DNA of 64,000 nt from Trichopria drosophilae (GCA_030407085.1 CM059584.1:61457501-61521500); one strand, 5' to 3'; shown: positions 1 through 10,360, numbered from the stretch's first letter. A program made the numbers and translations. Notes: generated from the letters alone by a model not told the origin.

Positions 1-232
1 TTTTGAAATTCAAAATGGCGGATCCAATATGGCAAACAAAATTTTTAAATTTGCATTAAATCAGACAAAACTCTGTATTTGGAGATTTTCTGGGTCGATC
101 ATTACGAATCCGAGCTCAGAATTCTGAAATTCAAAATGACGGATCCAATATGGCTGGCAAAATTTTGAAATTTACATTGAATTAAGTAAAGCTCTGTACT
201 CGGAGATTTTCGAGTTTAATTTAAATGTAAAT
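1..232. repeat. Two copies of a ~121-bp tandem repeat
   Basis: Two diverged copies begin at about 5 and 126, each opening with gaaattcaaaatg(g/a)cggat and continuing through ccaatatggc to a shared ggagattttc block. The copies differ by scattered substitutions and small gaps, which suggests an old satellite or the subterminal part of a transposon. The left edge of the window cuts the array, so its full extent is unknown. A related ggatccaccatttt phrase occurs near 39740 and 39890, so this is probably a dispersed repeat family. Confidence 0.6.
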
Positions 233-332
233 TTTTTTGATCCGCTATATTGGGTTTGCTATTTTTAATTTTAAAAATGGGAATTTCGGCGTGAGAATTG
301 CGCCCGAAGGGATTTAAAATCCTTATTCCTAT

Positions 333-1027
333 TGTAATCCCCTCCTCGGAAGGGGGAAACGAAAATAAATTTTTGTTTACGCAAGGGTTTTTGCAAGACC
401 ACTGTATTTTCCGTAAATGCGATACAATATTTTAACAATTACAGATGGCGCGGGCTCTAATCGCGCTACGGGGATCGTTACTTGGAAAATAACCGGAGAA
501 AGATACAATTGCGCGAACACCAAAAAAAGGAGGAGAACGGGGGAGTCGCGTAAGAAAGGTGGCCCCATGGGCGACTTACTGGTCGCTGAACACTTCGTCG
601 GGGGCGATGCAGGTCCCTAACGTATGGTGTCCTCCGTGGCAGGCCGGGATCGTCGTCTTCGGTGAGGGTATGGAGGAGCTCGTTCCCTGGGGCGCGTCCG
701 CCTCCGGTTGGTGGGGCTCCTCGTGGTTGGGGATTTAATCCTGCACCCCTCGTCACACGTACACTTTGAATCAATCCGCTAGACGTTTCACTGTCCGACT
801 CGCGTCTTGTAACACTCAATGAGGACTGTACTAAAATTCTCTCGACTGCTCGAATGACTTCTGCGAACTGCTTCGAAGCGCGATCGTCCGCTTCTTCCAT
901 GCTCCTCGAGTGGCGCCACCTCGGGGCCTGATGTCGGGATGATCCGTAGAAGGGGGGAGAAGCGCGACGGCCGCGTCGCCTGCTCGTACCCATTTCTCCT
1001 TCCGAGAGGGAGAGAGAGAGATACTCT
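333..1027 (-). repeat. 3' LTR of the Ty3/gypsy element
   Basis: This is a direct repeat of 11810-12504 over all 695 bases without an indel. Single-base differences are visible at the gttta(c/t)gcaa, ggagg(a/g)gctcg, cacccc(t/a)cgtc and tcggg(a/g)tgatcc sites. The outer end starts TGTAATCC on the plus strand, so the LTR ends in the standard CA. The inner end stops in a (GA)n run followed by tactct, which is not the expected TG start. No polypurine tract adjoins it, so the true LTR may be longer than the shared segment. Confidence 0.92.
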
Positions 1028-1053
1028 ACCGAGTCAATCGGCTCGGACTCCAT
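478..1053 (-). other. Long open frame running through the LTR
   Basis: An open frame of about 190 codons crosses the LTR on the minus strand and is kept in the other LTR (11955-12542), with different first residues outside the shared segment. The product would be rich in Arg, Ser, Pro and Gly, with a patch around MEEADDRASKQFAEVIRAVE that could form a short amphipathic helix. I recognise no domain. Open frames can occur by chance in GC-rich LTRs, and the two LTRs derive from one template, so their agreement is not independent evidence of selection. A short product made from the 5' LTR remains possible but unproven. Confidence 0.25.
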
Positions 1054-3930
1054 TGACGGAGAGAGAGAGAGACAAATCCCGGCGTCACTCGGATCCGTCT
1101 GTGGGAGAGGAACTCCCGACGGCGACTGATGAGAGGAGCGACGGCGGGGAGGTATGAACCTCTATGCAGCGTATCCCCGGCACGGCGGGCGAGAACAGCG
1201 GCGAATAGGGGGAAGGATTCCCCCGGGGCGCTCTCCCCGGTTAGAGTTAACGGCTCGATCTGTGACTACGTCACAAACCCCCGGGCCTGACTCGAATACA
1301 CCGTCGACAGAGGGGTGTATGAGTGTCATATTAAACGTCCTGGGAGGCACTTCACTTGGGATCACTTCACTAAACCGGTTCACCTCGAAAATTGTCACTA
1401 GGGAGCACTGTACTTAAATCTAGAATACTTCACAAAGCCAACAGAGGCGTCTCCTTCGCCACTGGGAACGAATTGCCAACATATTCGCAACGAGATAAAA
1501 AAAAACTAAAATGGTGAATACGCAGATTCACTGACGCATGTTCGAACGCTACGCTGTATCACACCAACTTAGGATCATGCCCGCACATGGCAAAGATCCT
1601 GTTTGCCCATCACTCAAATCCATACTACAGAAATATGTCACACATATACCATCGTCACAACTCATAACCCAAAAGAAAAACGAAACATCGCAATCGTACT
1701 CTTTACGAAGAGTCAAGTCGCAAATACAAGAAAATCAAAAATCGCAACTAGGCGATAACTAAAAAAAATGTGACATATTCTACGGGTTACTTCCCTGTTC
1801 ACCCGGGATAGCAAAATTGCCATATGGCTGATACAGTGTGACTTATAACTAGGCCTTAATTTCTATCGCACGATTGGGATTCGCCTCTTCCAGTTCCATA
1901 CCTTTACAATCATCATATCAGCTACGACGTCGTGGAGGATGGAGAGAAGGGGGGGGGGGGGAGATATCGTGTTACACTAGACCGTTTACGCCACTGTGAA
2001 GCGCATCTGCAATGGCATAGTATACAAAGGCACGATAATTTCCGGGCCAACAAGACGCGGAGGGACAGCAAATACCTGGACTGTATTCTTCTCAAAATGG
2101 ATATTAAATTGACTCGACAAGACCGCGGTTTATCGCGACGCAGAAATTTAAGTACTCGAAAACGTGACTTTAGCACCATGTATGCGCAAATCAGCGCGAA
2201 TTAAGCTCGCAGATATCAACGGCGTGCGTCGTCTAAGACGGGCCCGTTGGTTGATAAAGTCGCGTTGGTTAGCGTAAAAACCAACGTAAGTTACCGAAAT
2301 GCGCGATTTAGTGCGGTATGGAGGTAACGCATGGGTGGAGTGACTAGACATGATACCAAGTCAAGCAAACCGAGTGAATAACTCAAACTACGCGAGTCCC
2401 AAGTCGGCTTTCGACACAATGCACTACTGCCACCCATCTGAGCGTACCTTAGCACCATCAGACATTGAATAAATCTACTGAAAGTCCGTTCGTTAGAGCT
2501 ACCGATGGCTCAACGAAGACGCCATGGGACGACGACTTTTTTTTCAAAAACACATTGCAACGACCAACTATCAATTAAGAATCCGCACAATTAGGCGCGA
2601 GCCAAGCTCTAAATTCGCACCCTACGCGAGTTAGCGTAGGTCCCGAATAAAGGAAATACTAGTCACGACTTAGCGACTTTCAACTTATTGAACAGAACCG
2701 TAAGTTTACGCAAATCAAAGTTACTCGCATACTCAGTGTGAGTAGGTGCTAATTCACAAAAGAAAATTTTTAAGGGACGGTTGCGATTTCCGGAAATCGC
2801 TCGACAAATGGGTTTAGCGCAGCCGATCCAACTTTTCTTACCTCCGTGGCGACCGCTGGGGCACGCAACAGGAACTCACTCGGTATTATCGGGTACTGAG
2901 CCACGACACCAAAAAAAAGAAAATGGTATGTAATTTGTGTATCCAATCGTAACGTACCCCCGTCGGGGACTTTTTATTAGGTAGGCTAATCTACGGGTAA
3001 AAGTTGCAATCGAAACACAGAAATATCGCTATCCGGAGCTATCGGAACGTGATTGACGACGACAGGTCGTAACAACAAAACAAAATTCTTATCCGTATTT
3101 ACTATTTGACGGCGATGGACTGACACAAATCGCAAATGAAAATTGAAAAACGCGGTTACGTTCCGTACGACGGAATGAATCGACTTCACGTGAAAAATGC
3201 TCGACTATAGGAGCGCAAGATCGATTCTAATATGATACATCCGCGCGCACACGTATCTGGATTTTTGGTACCGAAGGGACAACTTAAACGCAAGGGGCAA
3301 CCAAACACAATCGTGTTGAAGAAGAGGGTAGTAGTCATCGCGTCATCGTCACTTCGCGGAGCGAGAGACAGCAGATGTGGGAGGTGAACGCGATATACAG
3401 CAAATCATTGAAAATAACTCAAACAAAAACGTCTTTACGAAAACTGGACAGGTCTTGCGTCAAAGGTGCCAGTTAACCTAATCTGACCTAAGTGCATCTT
3501 ATAGAGAAGTAAGAATGCAACATCGGTTGACTTGTAATATGGGAACGACAAACTCAATATTCAACACGTTAGGAGCCTCTTAAAGTAAAGATGAAGTAAA
3601 TTCTTACTATTCGCAAAGTTTCTCGCAAAGTTTATCACAAAGTTTACCGCAAAGTTTATCGCAAAGTTTATCGCAAAGTTTTATCGCAAAGTTTTATCGC
3701 AAAGTTTAACGCAAAGTTTATCGCAAAGTTTTATCGCAAAGTTTTATCGCAACGTTTTATCGCAACGGGCCAACAGAAACGCAAAGGACGGCGCTACATT
3801 GATAAGGGGGTATCACAAGCATCATAATGTCATCTTGCTATTTCCACACACATGGTACATTAGTGCTCTTTAAATCAGTGTATTATCATAGGGGGCATTT
3901 TTGAAAACCATCGGGGTACCAGTGCAGCCG
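1028..3930. other. Non-coding 3' region of the Ty3/gypsy element
   Basis: About 2.9 kb lies between the integrase stop and the 3' LTR. Only short shadow frames are present, and no envelope-like signal peptide, furin site or membrane segment was found. It contains a G12 run near 1951-1962, a tandem array at 3611-3770, and otherwise unremarkable DNA. The stretch may be a decayed env region or a structural 3' UTR. Confidence 0.6.
3611..3770. repeat. 13-14 bp tandem array, unit (TA)TCGCAAAGTTT
   Basis: About a dozen head-to-tail copies of a 13-14 bp unit built on cgcaaagttt are visible. Unit length alternates by one T, and the last two units change aaag to aacg. The array lies in the 3' non-coding part of the Ty3/gypsy element and was probably made by replication slippage. 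Confidence 0.85.
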
Positions 3931-4884
3931 TTAGGTCCTACGGGATCGTAGACCGTAACGTCGTTCTAATAGTGGTGGGTGGGCGGAAGGCGCGCGCCGG
4001 GTCGACACTCTACGCGGACGACCGGGGCGCCTGCGAGTGAAAGTCGGTTCGACTGTCTCCGGCGGCCTTGTCGCGAGGTGGGCCTCACTGTGGCGTGGCG
4101 CACGTGGAGTTTCACTCGGACAGGGGGGCATTTCTCTAGCTGGTTTCGGAGGTCGACCATGGCGACGCGGCACCGGGTCGGTACTCACCGTATTCGGAAT
4201 GGCTGGTTTCGACCGAGGGCTAGGAGGGTTTTCGTGCGGGTCCGTCGACACGGTGCGGTCATTTGCAGAATGACTTCCTTCGTCGGGGGCGTGATACGGT
4301 TTCAGATCTTTAATATGGGCCCGTGGATTCCGACGACTCTCGGGGTCGTCGAGCTCAAAGACTACGGGAGAGATTACCCGTTGAATACGGTGGGGGCCAC
4401 TAAATTTGGGCGCGAGTTTGGCCGCGAAATTTTGAATCCCCGACGAAAGGAAACGGATGCGACGAAGTACTAGGTCACCCACCTGGTATTTTACTTCTCG
4501 GTGGGACCGATTATAATACTCCGCTTGGCGCGTCGCGGCGCGCTCGAGATTACGATGTACCCAATCGTGAATTAACGGTAGCCTCCTCATTCGATCACGC
4601 CAGAACTCCGGATCCTTAGGGAGCGTGAGCGGAGGAGGGGGGAGGTCAGTACGCAAATTCCTAACCGCTACCGGGTTACGACCGTAATTAAGAAATGCGG
4701 GAGTCATCTTGGTCGATGATTGGACCGCGGTATTCAAAGCGAATGTCAATTCCTCAAGATGCACATCCCAGTCGCGATGATCATGCGACAGGAACGTGCA
4801 CATCATCGTCTTGAGGGTTCTATTAACCCTCTCGACTGGGTTGGCCTGGGCGTGGTAGGGGGGGGGGGGTCCGAGCGGAAACAA
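3931..4884 (-). CDS. pol: Ty3/gypsy integrase C-terminal half, frameshifted from pol
   Basis: This frame carries the end of the integrase. It opens close to the third catalytic residue in the motif YHAQANPVERVNR, where the Glu completes the D,D-35-E triad begun in the upstream frame. The NPVERVNRTLK segment is typical of Ty3/gypsy integrases. A basic, proline-rich tail follows and ends RYGLRSRRT. The frame is shifted one base from the RT frame, and the switch falls in an uninterrupted run of 12 G on the plus strand (4858-4869). The simplest reading is slippage or a sequencing error in that homopolymer, not a true gene boundary. The listed first residues are arbitrary; the real reading enters from upstream. 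Confidence 0.85.
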   Translation of the reverse strand: MFPLGPPPPYHAQANPVERVNRTLKTMMCTFLSHDHRDWDVHLEELTFALNTAVQSSTKMTPAFLNYGRNPVAVRNLRTDLPPPPLTLPKDPEFWRDRMRRLPLIHDWVHRNLERAATRQAEYYNRSHREVKYQVGDLVLRRIRFLSSGIQNFAAKLAPKFSGPHRIQRVISPVVFELDDPESRRNPRAHIKDLKPYHAPDEGSHSANDRTVSTDPHENPPSPRSKPAIPNTVSTDPVPRRHGRPPKPAREMPPCPSETPRAPRHSEAHLATRPPETVEPTFTRRRPGRPRRVSTRRAPSAHPPLLERRYGLRSRRT

Positions 4885-6892
4885 TACCCAATTGACTCAA
4901 GTGCGTCTTTACGTGCGAGTTATCGTATTGTTTCGCATTATCCGATAAGAAATACTTTGGGCAACCCCATCTATTTATCACGAGACTATCGAAAGCGGCC
5001 ATTATAGCCGATCCAGTGGCGTCACGGAGGGGGTTCACTTCTATATATTTCGTGAACATATCTTGGAAGACTACCACGAATTGATTTTGACGCTTACTGG
5101 GGGGAAATGGTCCCATAACGTCGGAACTGACGGTCATCCATGGGCCTTCGGTCGTTCTCTCACACATGAGTCCCGTAGGGGCCTGCTGGGAGACTTTTTG
5201 TCTCTGGCATTCGGGACAACGGGCGACGAACCTCGCGACGTCCTGGAAGACTCCGGGCCAGTAGAAGTCTTGGATAAGACGGTGATACGTCTTATCCACT
5301 CCTAAGTGGCCGGCTTGCGGACAATCGTGTGCGTCACTCAGGGCACGAGCACGCGAGTCCGTGGGAAGGACTAGCTTCCAGGCGTCGAGGTCGCTCACGG
5401 CAGCTTCTATAATAGGGTGTGGTCGGTGGAAATATATTCGATCGTCCTCGATGCGCCAATCGGGGTACTTCGAAGGGAACTTTCGAATATTCTCCAGTTT
5501 CTGAGTATACCACTTATCCTCTGTATCTCCAAGGGCGCAAAGGGCTTCATCAAGGTTCTCATACATCCGCGAGAGGGCATCGGGCACCACGTTAAGAGTG
5601 CCCTTCCTATGCTCAATTTTCATATCATAGGCCTGCATGGCCAGAGCCCACCGTGCTAGTCTGCCGGTCGGGTCACGCAGATTTCTCAACCATTGCAGGC
5701 TGCTATGATCCGTTATAATTCTAAAGTGGGTTCCCTCGATGTAAGGTCGGTACTTCTTCACGGCCCAGAGGACGGCGAGGCACTCTTTTTCGGTGACCGC
5801 ATATTTCCGTTCGGCTTTAGTGAGCACCCGACTGGCGAAGCTGATCGGATGTTCATTACCGTCCACCTCTTGGGTGATGACCGCGCCGATCGCGAAGTCA
5901 CTCGCGTCCGTCTGGATCGTGAAGGGTGCATCGAAATTTGGGCGGGTGAGGATTGGAGTATGGGTAAGGGAGTCACGGAGGGAATCAAAAGCAGACTGCT
6001 GCTCCGGACCCCAGACCCAGGGAGTGTTTTTCATCAGGAGTTTAGTTAGCGGGATACGATCTCGCGAAAAGTCTGGGAGGAACCGCGAGTACCACCCCAC
6101 CATGCCCAGAAAGCGTCGTAGCTGTTTGAGATTAGTGGGGGGGGGGGGGGGAAATTCAAGTACGGGGGCGACCTTCTCCGGATCAGTCTTTAATCCGTCG
6201 CGATTCAGTACGAAACCGAGGTACTTCACCTCCTCCCGGAAGAATTCGCTCTTTTCCAAATTTAACTCTAGACCGGCGTTCCGCAGACTGGTCAGGACAA
6301 GTTCTAAGTAGCGGAAGTGGTCCTCCTCATCGTCCGTGGCGATGATGATATCATCGAGGTACGCGAATACGTGGGGCTCCCACGCGGGATCGATGAGGCG
6401 GTCCACCAATCGCTGAAACGTCGCCGGTGCGTTGGTGAGGCCGAAGGGCATGCGCCTAAACTGAAACAATCCGCGACCGGGGACGGCGAAAGCGGTGACG
6501 GGCCGGCTGCCAGGCTCTACCGGTACTTGAAAGTACGCCTGGCTGAGATCGAGCGTGGTGATGCACTGGGCACGACTCAACTCCGATAGAATCCGGTCCA
6601 TCGAGGGGAGAGGATATGCATCTTTCCTCGTTACCTTATTAACGTCTCGGAAGTCGACGCAAAATCGAAACGTCCCATTCGACTTCCGGACAATAACGGG
6701 GTTGCTCATCCAGGGGCTCGCAGAACGCTCGATGATGCCGTCGCCCAGCATCTCATCGACTGCGTCCTGGGCCACCTTCAACATATAGGGGGACAGTAAA
6801 CGAGCCTTCTGGCGAATAGGGGGATGGCCCTGTACGTCGATGGTGTGCTGCGTGAGGCGCGTTACACCGATAGTAGGGGTCCTATTCGCGGG
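4823..6892 (-). CDS. pol: Ty3/gypsy reverse transcriptase, RNase H and integrase N-half
   Basis: From the first internal Met (6784) the order is RT (residues ~1-240; LDLSQAYF at 78-85 and the YLDD active site at 142-145), RNase H (TDASD near 292-296; TEKECLA near 331-337), and integrase. The integrase zinc finger has His 486 and 493 and Cys 523 and 526, and the core has Asp 555 and Asp 615. The frame is open upstream to 6892, adding the usual pre-RT motif with GHPPIRQK, so Met 6784 is not the true start. A TAA at 6893-6895 separates it, in the same frame, from protease. A run of about 15 C codes an unusual FPPPPPTN in the RT-RNase H connection, probably a homopolymer expansion. The catalytic residues seen here are intact. 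Confidence 0.95.
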   Translation of the reverse strand, partial: PANRTPTIGVTRLTQHTIDVQGHPPIRQKARLLSPYMLKVAQDAVDEMLGDGIIERSASPWMSNPVIVRKSNGTFRFCVDFRDVNKVTRKDAYPLPSMDRILSELSRAQCITTLDLSQAYFQVPVEPGSRPVTAFAVPGRGLFQFRRMPFGLTNAPATFQRLVDRLIDPAWEPHVFAYLDDIIIATDDEEDHFRYLELVLTSLRNAGLELNLEKSEFFREEVKYLGFVLNRDGLKTDPEKVAPVLEFPPPPPTNLKQLRRFLGMVGWYSRFLPDFSRDRIPLTKLLMKNTPWVWGPEQQSAFDSLRDSLTHTPILTRPNFDAPFTIQTDASDFAIGAVITQEVDGNEHPISFASRVLTKAERKYAVTEKECLAVLWAVKKYRPYIEGTHFRIITDHSSLQWLRNLRDPTGRLARWALAMQAYDMKIEHRKGTLNVVPDALSRMYENLDEALCALGDTEDKWYTQKLENIRKFPSKYPDWRIEDDRIYFHRPHPIIEAAVSDLDAWKLVLPTDSRARALSDAHDCPQAGHLGVDKTYHRLIQDFYWPGVFQDVARFVARCPECQRQKVSQQAPTGLMCERTTEGPWMTVSSDVMGPFPPSKRQNQFVVVFQDMFTKYIEVNPLRDATGSAIMAAFDSLVINRWGCPKYFLSDNAKQYDNSHVKTHLSQLGIVSARTPPPLPRPGQPSREG

Positions 6893-7582
6893 TTAGTAGC
6901 GGTGAAGCAACCTCCTTAGCCGTGGAGCGGCTTCTTTGGAGGGGGGAACCAAGCCAGCGCACTCATCTACTGCTTGGGCCATTAACGGAATACTGGCGTC
7001 CGTTAGCGAGTGAGGGGTACCTATTCGACTACTCCACGAATTACTATCTGTATCTAACTTGAGACCGAATAACCGCATGAAATCCATACCCAATACACAG
7101 GCATAATGGATAGGGGCAACCCGCATGTAAAAACTCTTGGTTTGACCATCGAGAGTCATCGCGAGGGTGACGATACCGTCTAGGGGGACTACCGCCCCAT
7201 TCGCGACCTTAACCTGTTCTTCACTGGGTCTCAAGAACTGGGAGACGATCTCGCGACATGCAACCCCTAAATACGATCGCGAAGCTCCCGTATCTACAAG
7301 GGCCCTTATAACCTTTCCGTTTAAGGCAAGACGTAAGTGGGGACGCGGATCGGAGTTTACAATTTCGAGATTATTTTTACGGGATTCTGTGGACGCAGAT
7401 CTTTTATTTGCTACTGGGGGAGTACGACGGATGGAAAACCGCTGTACGGCAGCTGAATAACCAGTAAGTGCGGTCTTTTCATCGGCAGCTTTGCTAGCCG
7501 TATCCCGCGACTGGAGGGGGCGTGAAGACCGGTGTGCTAGGGGGGGTCTCGGGGACACCGTCCCTCCCTTTAGCAGTTTCCC
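6893..7582 (-). CDS. pol: Ty3/gypsy aspartic protease (first part of pol)
   Basis: The aspartic protease is recognised by ALVDTGASRSYLG, the DTG active-site motif of retroviral-type proteases, followed by a region with GMDFMRLFG. This domain matures Gag-Pol in Ty3/gypsy particles. The frame has no convincing ATG of its own; the first listed residue is a GTG at 7556-7558. It is open back to the GGGAAAC slippery site at 7576-7582, so it is most likely entered by -1 frameshifting from gag. It ends in a TAA at 6893-6895 that lies in frame with RT. In other Ty3/gypsy elements PR and RT are continuous, so this stop is either a disabling mutation or a readthrough point. Confidence 0.88.
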   Translation of the reverse strand, partial: GKLLKGGTVSPRPPLAHRSSRPLQSRDTASKAADEKTALTGYSAAVQRFSIRRTPPVANKRSASTESRKNNLEIVNSDPRPHLRLALNGKVIRALVDTGASRSYLGVACREIVSQFLRPSEEQVKVANGAVVPLDGIVTLAMTLDGQTKSFYMRVAPIHYACVLGMDFMRLFGLKLDTDSNSWSSRIGTPHSLTDASIPLMAQAVDECAGLVPPSKEAAPRLRRLLHRY

Positions 7583-8213
7583 GACCTTTTACGCGCGCAC
7601 GCCGGACAGTTATTTGCATCTCGGCCTGGGTAGCCGCAGATGCGACAGAAGTACCCCAATGGGTGGGGGCACTCGCGATATACGTGACCCGACTGTTTGC
7701 AATTATAGCAACGGACGGGATTACGTGCCGGAGATGACGTGGTCACCGGGGGTGGAGGTTGCCTTGGTGCCACGTCCATCAGACGAGGTAGCCGTTGGAA
7801 CGGGGGCGTACTCGAAATTCCCGAAGGTTTACGAGGCGGTGGGGGTTTTACCGAATGGGGTTGTTTTGGAGCTCTGGGGCTAGCGGCCCGCATTACCGGC
7901 GCCGCTTCCTCTCCCATGGGGGAGGGCGGCTGCAAGGGCGCCGGGACGGCGGATTCCTTCAGGGCCGGCTTGACGGTGGGAGTCGCAAGGGCCAGCTTTT
8001 CCTTTCCCCGCCTCGCCTTCGGCGTATATGCAAAAGCGGGGAAAGCCGATTGATTAGCCGCGGGAGTGGGCCGATATACCCTCTCCTGATTTGCGGCCCC
8101 TTCCACCTGTCTACCAATTCTCAATAGGTCGGTAAAATCGGACACGGAGTCACGCTCGATTTTTCTTGCGAAACCGGGGCGCAGATTCTGCACCGCGATA
8201 TCTAACTTTTCCT
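7570..8213 (-). CDS. gag: Gag C-terminal part with nucleocapsid zinc knuckles
   Basis: This frame holds the nucleocapsid end of Gag. A Pro- and Ala-rich linker is followed by CYNCKQSGHVYRECP, a classical CX2CX4HX4C knuckle, and by CRICGYPGRDANNCP, a second Cys-rich finger in which the His is replaced. Such knuckles bind and package the element RNA. It ends CARKRSGNC at the frameshift site. The listed first residue (8193) is a GTG, and the frame is open further upstream to about 8213, where it should join the capsid frame. The capsid frame is out by one base, consistent with one base missing in or near the run of five G at 8222-8226 (plus strand). Two separate gag genes are not indicated. Confidence 0.88.
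7576..7582 (-). promoter_or_regulatory. -1 ribosomal frameshift site GGGAAAC at the gag end
   Basis: On the minus strand the gag codons read TCG GGA AAC TGC TAA. The heptamer G GGA AAC fits the X XXY YYZ rule in the gag frame, two codons before the gag stop. A -1 slip moves ribosomes into the protease frame, which is open from this point. The frame relationship was checked from coordinates: gag codons end at 7570 and pol codons at 7571. A downstream stimulatory structure was not folded. Confidence 0.85.
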
Positions 8214-9713
8214 CTAGAGCCGGGGGAACGTGAGTAAATTAAAAAGACTGCGTAGGGAGACTAAATACTCCCGTATGGGCTCTTCGGGCCCTTGGGTGCG
8301 CAGGGTGATCTCCCTTTTGATGCTGGTTTCCAGGTGGCGTTGACCAAAAGCATCGCGGAAATATCGCACGAAGCCGGAGTAGGTGCTCCAACTGGCTTTT
8401 TCCACCCGGTACCAATTAAGGGCCGATCCCCTAAACGCTTCGGGTAGGGCGCGCAGGAGGTCCTCCTCGGTCAAAATCCGACTGGTGACGTATTCACCTA
8501 ACTTGACGAGGAATTCCTCAGCATCTTCCCCCTCCTCCCCGGAAGAGCGTGGCCCATGCGTCCTCCAGCGTTCGATCGCGGTTTTGTGCCAACGAACGCT
8601 GGACATTGACAAGCTGGGGTTGAATGACCCTCCTGCGTGGGACGCATTGCCATCGACGTGATGAGAGGAGTGGGGGTGGCCGACCCGAGTGCTATTATAT
8701 CGAGGTTGGTGAGGCGACAAATCATACGTGAGATCTGCCGGGAAGTGCACACTCGACGAACCGGCGGTTGAGCGTCGAGGTGGGGGTTGGCGCGTTGCCA
8801 ATGGACGAAAGGGGTTCACGTGGTTCGCGCCGACATTGTCGCGAGGTGGGGGGTCGAAAATACCCGTCCGTGAGGGTTGCGGCTCACCCTGTATTCCACC
8901 CGAGGCCGCGCTCGGTCGGAAAGGCGCAGGGGCCGACTGGGTCGGGTCACGTGACCCACCTTGTGCAGGGTCATTCCCGATTAGCCGATTCGACGGGTTA
9001 TAGTCGTTCACGGCCCGACCCTCCACTTGAGGGTCGTCTTCGCGACGGTCGTCGCTAGGGGGGACTACGGACGCGTAATGGGTTCGACCGGCCGGGTACG
9101 TGGAGGTGTCCGCCATCGGGAACCGGAAACTCTCCTCCTCTCCGAATGAGATAGGGTCCCGATAATAGGCGCGTGATCGGTCCGACGGTAACCCGTTGGC
9201 GGCAAACGCGAAGGCTCCTAGGCGAGACGTCGGCGGGAGCTCCACGTGACCCGGGTAGGTCGCACTCATCGAGTCGCCCAAAACGGTCCCTATTATGGGA
9301 CAACCTACCGCCTCGGACAACGTATAGGGGGGTTGACCATTGCGCCCATCCGTACTGGCGTTCCATTCGACCGGGGTATCCGGGAATCGCCGCAAAATGG
9401 TGTATCGCACCAGCCGATCCCGGATTACCTCCACTGATCCGGCGATCAGGAGTTCGGCCTTATCGCATCTACCGATAAGGTCGCGTAGATCGATGATTCG
9501 ATCGACCTCCGCGCGTATTGCCGCGATTTCGGCAAAACTGGCGATTTTCCGCCCCGCCGCGCGGTAGGGGGTGACGTTAGTCGCGGTAGCCGAAAATGCC
9601 ACGGGTGTCGTAGTAATTGACGGGTGTCCCGAGGTAGTGGTGGGGGTTACCACCGTTAGTGTGGGCACCACCGTTGCCGGGGGACTAGTGGGAGTGGATA
9701 GCAAGGTATCCAT
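8214..9713 (-). CDS. gag: Gag N-terminal and capsid part
   Basis: The frame starts at a true ATG (9711-9713) and opens with a Thr/Pro-rich stretch. A long low-complexity middle follows. The C-terminal third resembles Ty3/gypsy capsid, with residues such as EDAEEFLVKLGEYV, LPEAFRGSALNWYR and the SFVRYF-like GFVRYFRDAFG pattern. The ALNWYR/FRDAFG spacing is usual for the retrotransposon gag domain. The predicted role is particle assembly in the cytoplasm. It stops just after NLLTFPRL, where the next frame (zinc knuckles) begins one base out of register. At about 500 residues before the break it is long for Ty3/gypsy because of the disordered middle. Confidence 0.85.
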   Translation of the reverse strand: MDTLLSTPTSPPATVVPTLTVVTPTTTSGHPSITTTPVAFSATATNVTPYRAAGRKIASFAEIAAIRAEVDRIIDLRDLIGRCDKAELLIAGSVEVIRDRLVRYTILRRFPDTPVEWNASTDGRNGQPPYTLSEAVGCPIIGTVLGDSMSATYPGHVELPPTSRLGAFAFAANGLPSDRSRAYYRDPISFGEEESFRFPMADTSTYPAGRTHYASVVPPSDDRREDDPQVEGRAVNDYNPSNRLIGNDPAQGGSRDPTQSAPAPFRPSAASGGIQGEPQPSRTGIFDPPPRDNVGANHVNPFRPLATRQPPPRRSTAGSSSVHFPADLTYDLSPHQPRYNSTRVGHPHSSHHVDGNASHAGGSFNPSLSMSSVRWHKTAIERWRTHGPRSSGEEGEDAEEFLVKLGEYVTSRILTEEDLLRALPEAFRGSALNWYRVEKASWSTYSGFVRYFRDAFGQRHLETSIKREITLRTQGPEEPIREYLVSLRSLFNLLTFPRL

Positions 9714-10298
9714 TGTCCCGAAACGAACTATAAAAAGAAGTTACGAAAAAAGAAGAAAAAGTTCGGACGCTCCTCAAGGCCACCGTGCAGTTCGAGTTTC
9801 TACGCCGAGCTGCCGGATTCGTAAATCGAACGACCTGTGGTCCAACTTTTGCAAAATAACGAATACGAAGCTCAGAAAAAAAAGCTTTGCTGATATGGGT
9901 TCAAAACCGGATATCTGGCGCTAAGGGAACGCGTTATTCACGTTACAAAAAAAAAAAAAAAAACAAACAAACAAAAAAAAAAAATTTTTTAATGGGGAGA
10001 AAAATGTAATTCAGGCCTCCGCGGACCGATAGCCAAAACTCTCAAAACTAGGCGTAGAATAAGCGCGAGGGCACAAGCAAAAACAACCAAAAAGTCACAA
10101 AAGAAAAAGAAGAAGGGGGGGGGGATTTTTCCCAGATGCCCCCACTTTTTTATTTACAGAGGCGCGCGACAGTTATCTGTCGCAGCTGACGCCTCGACAC
10201 TGGTTGCAATAATCCAAACCGTGAAGGGTAGGGGATCGCGCAGCGCGATAGGACGGGAATTCTAGAAAATTCTTCGGGTCGCTGCACTGGTACATACA

Positions 10299-10360
<62 letters not shown>

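Noticed and set aside
1028..3930. An env gene making the element an errantivirus
   Set aside because: No frame above about 90 codons, no signal peptide or transmembrane pattern.
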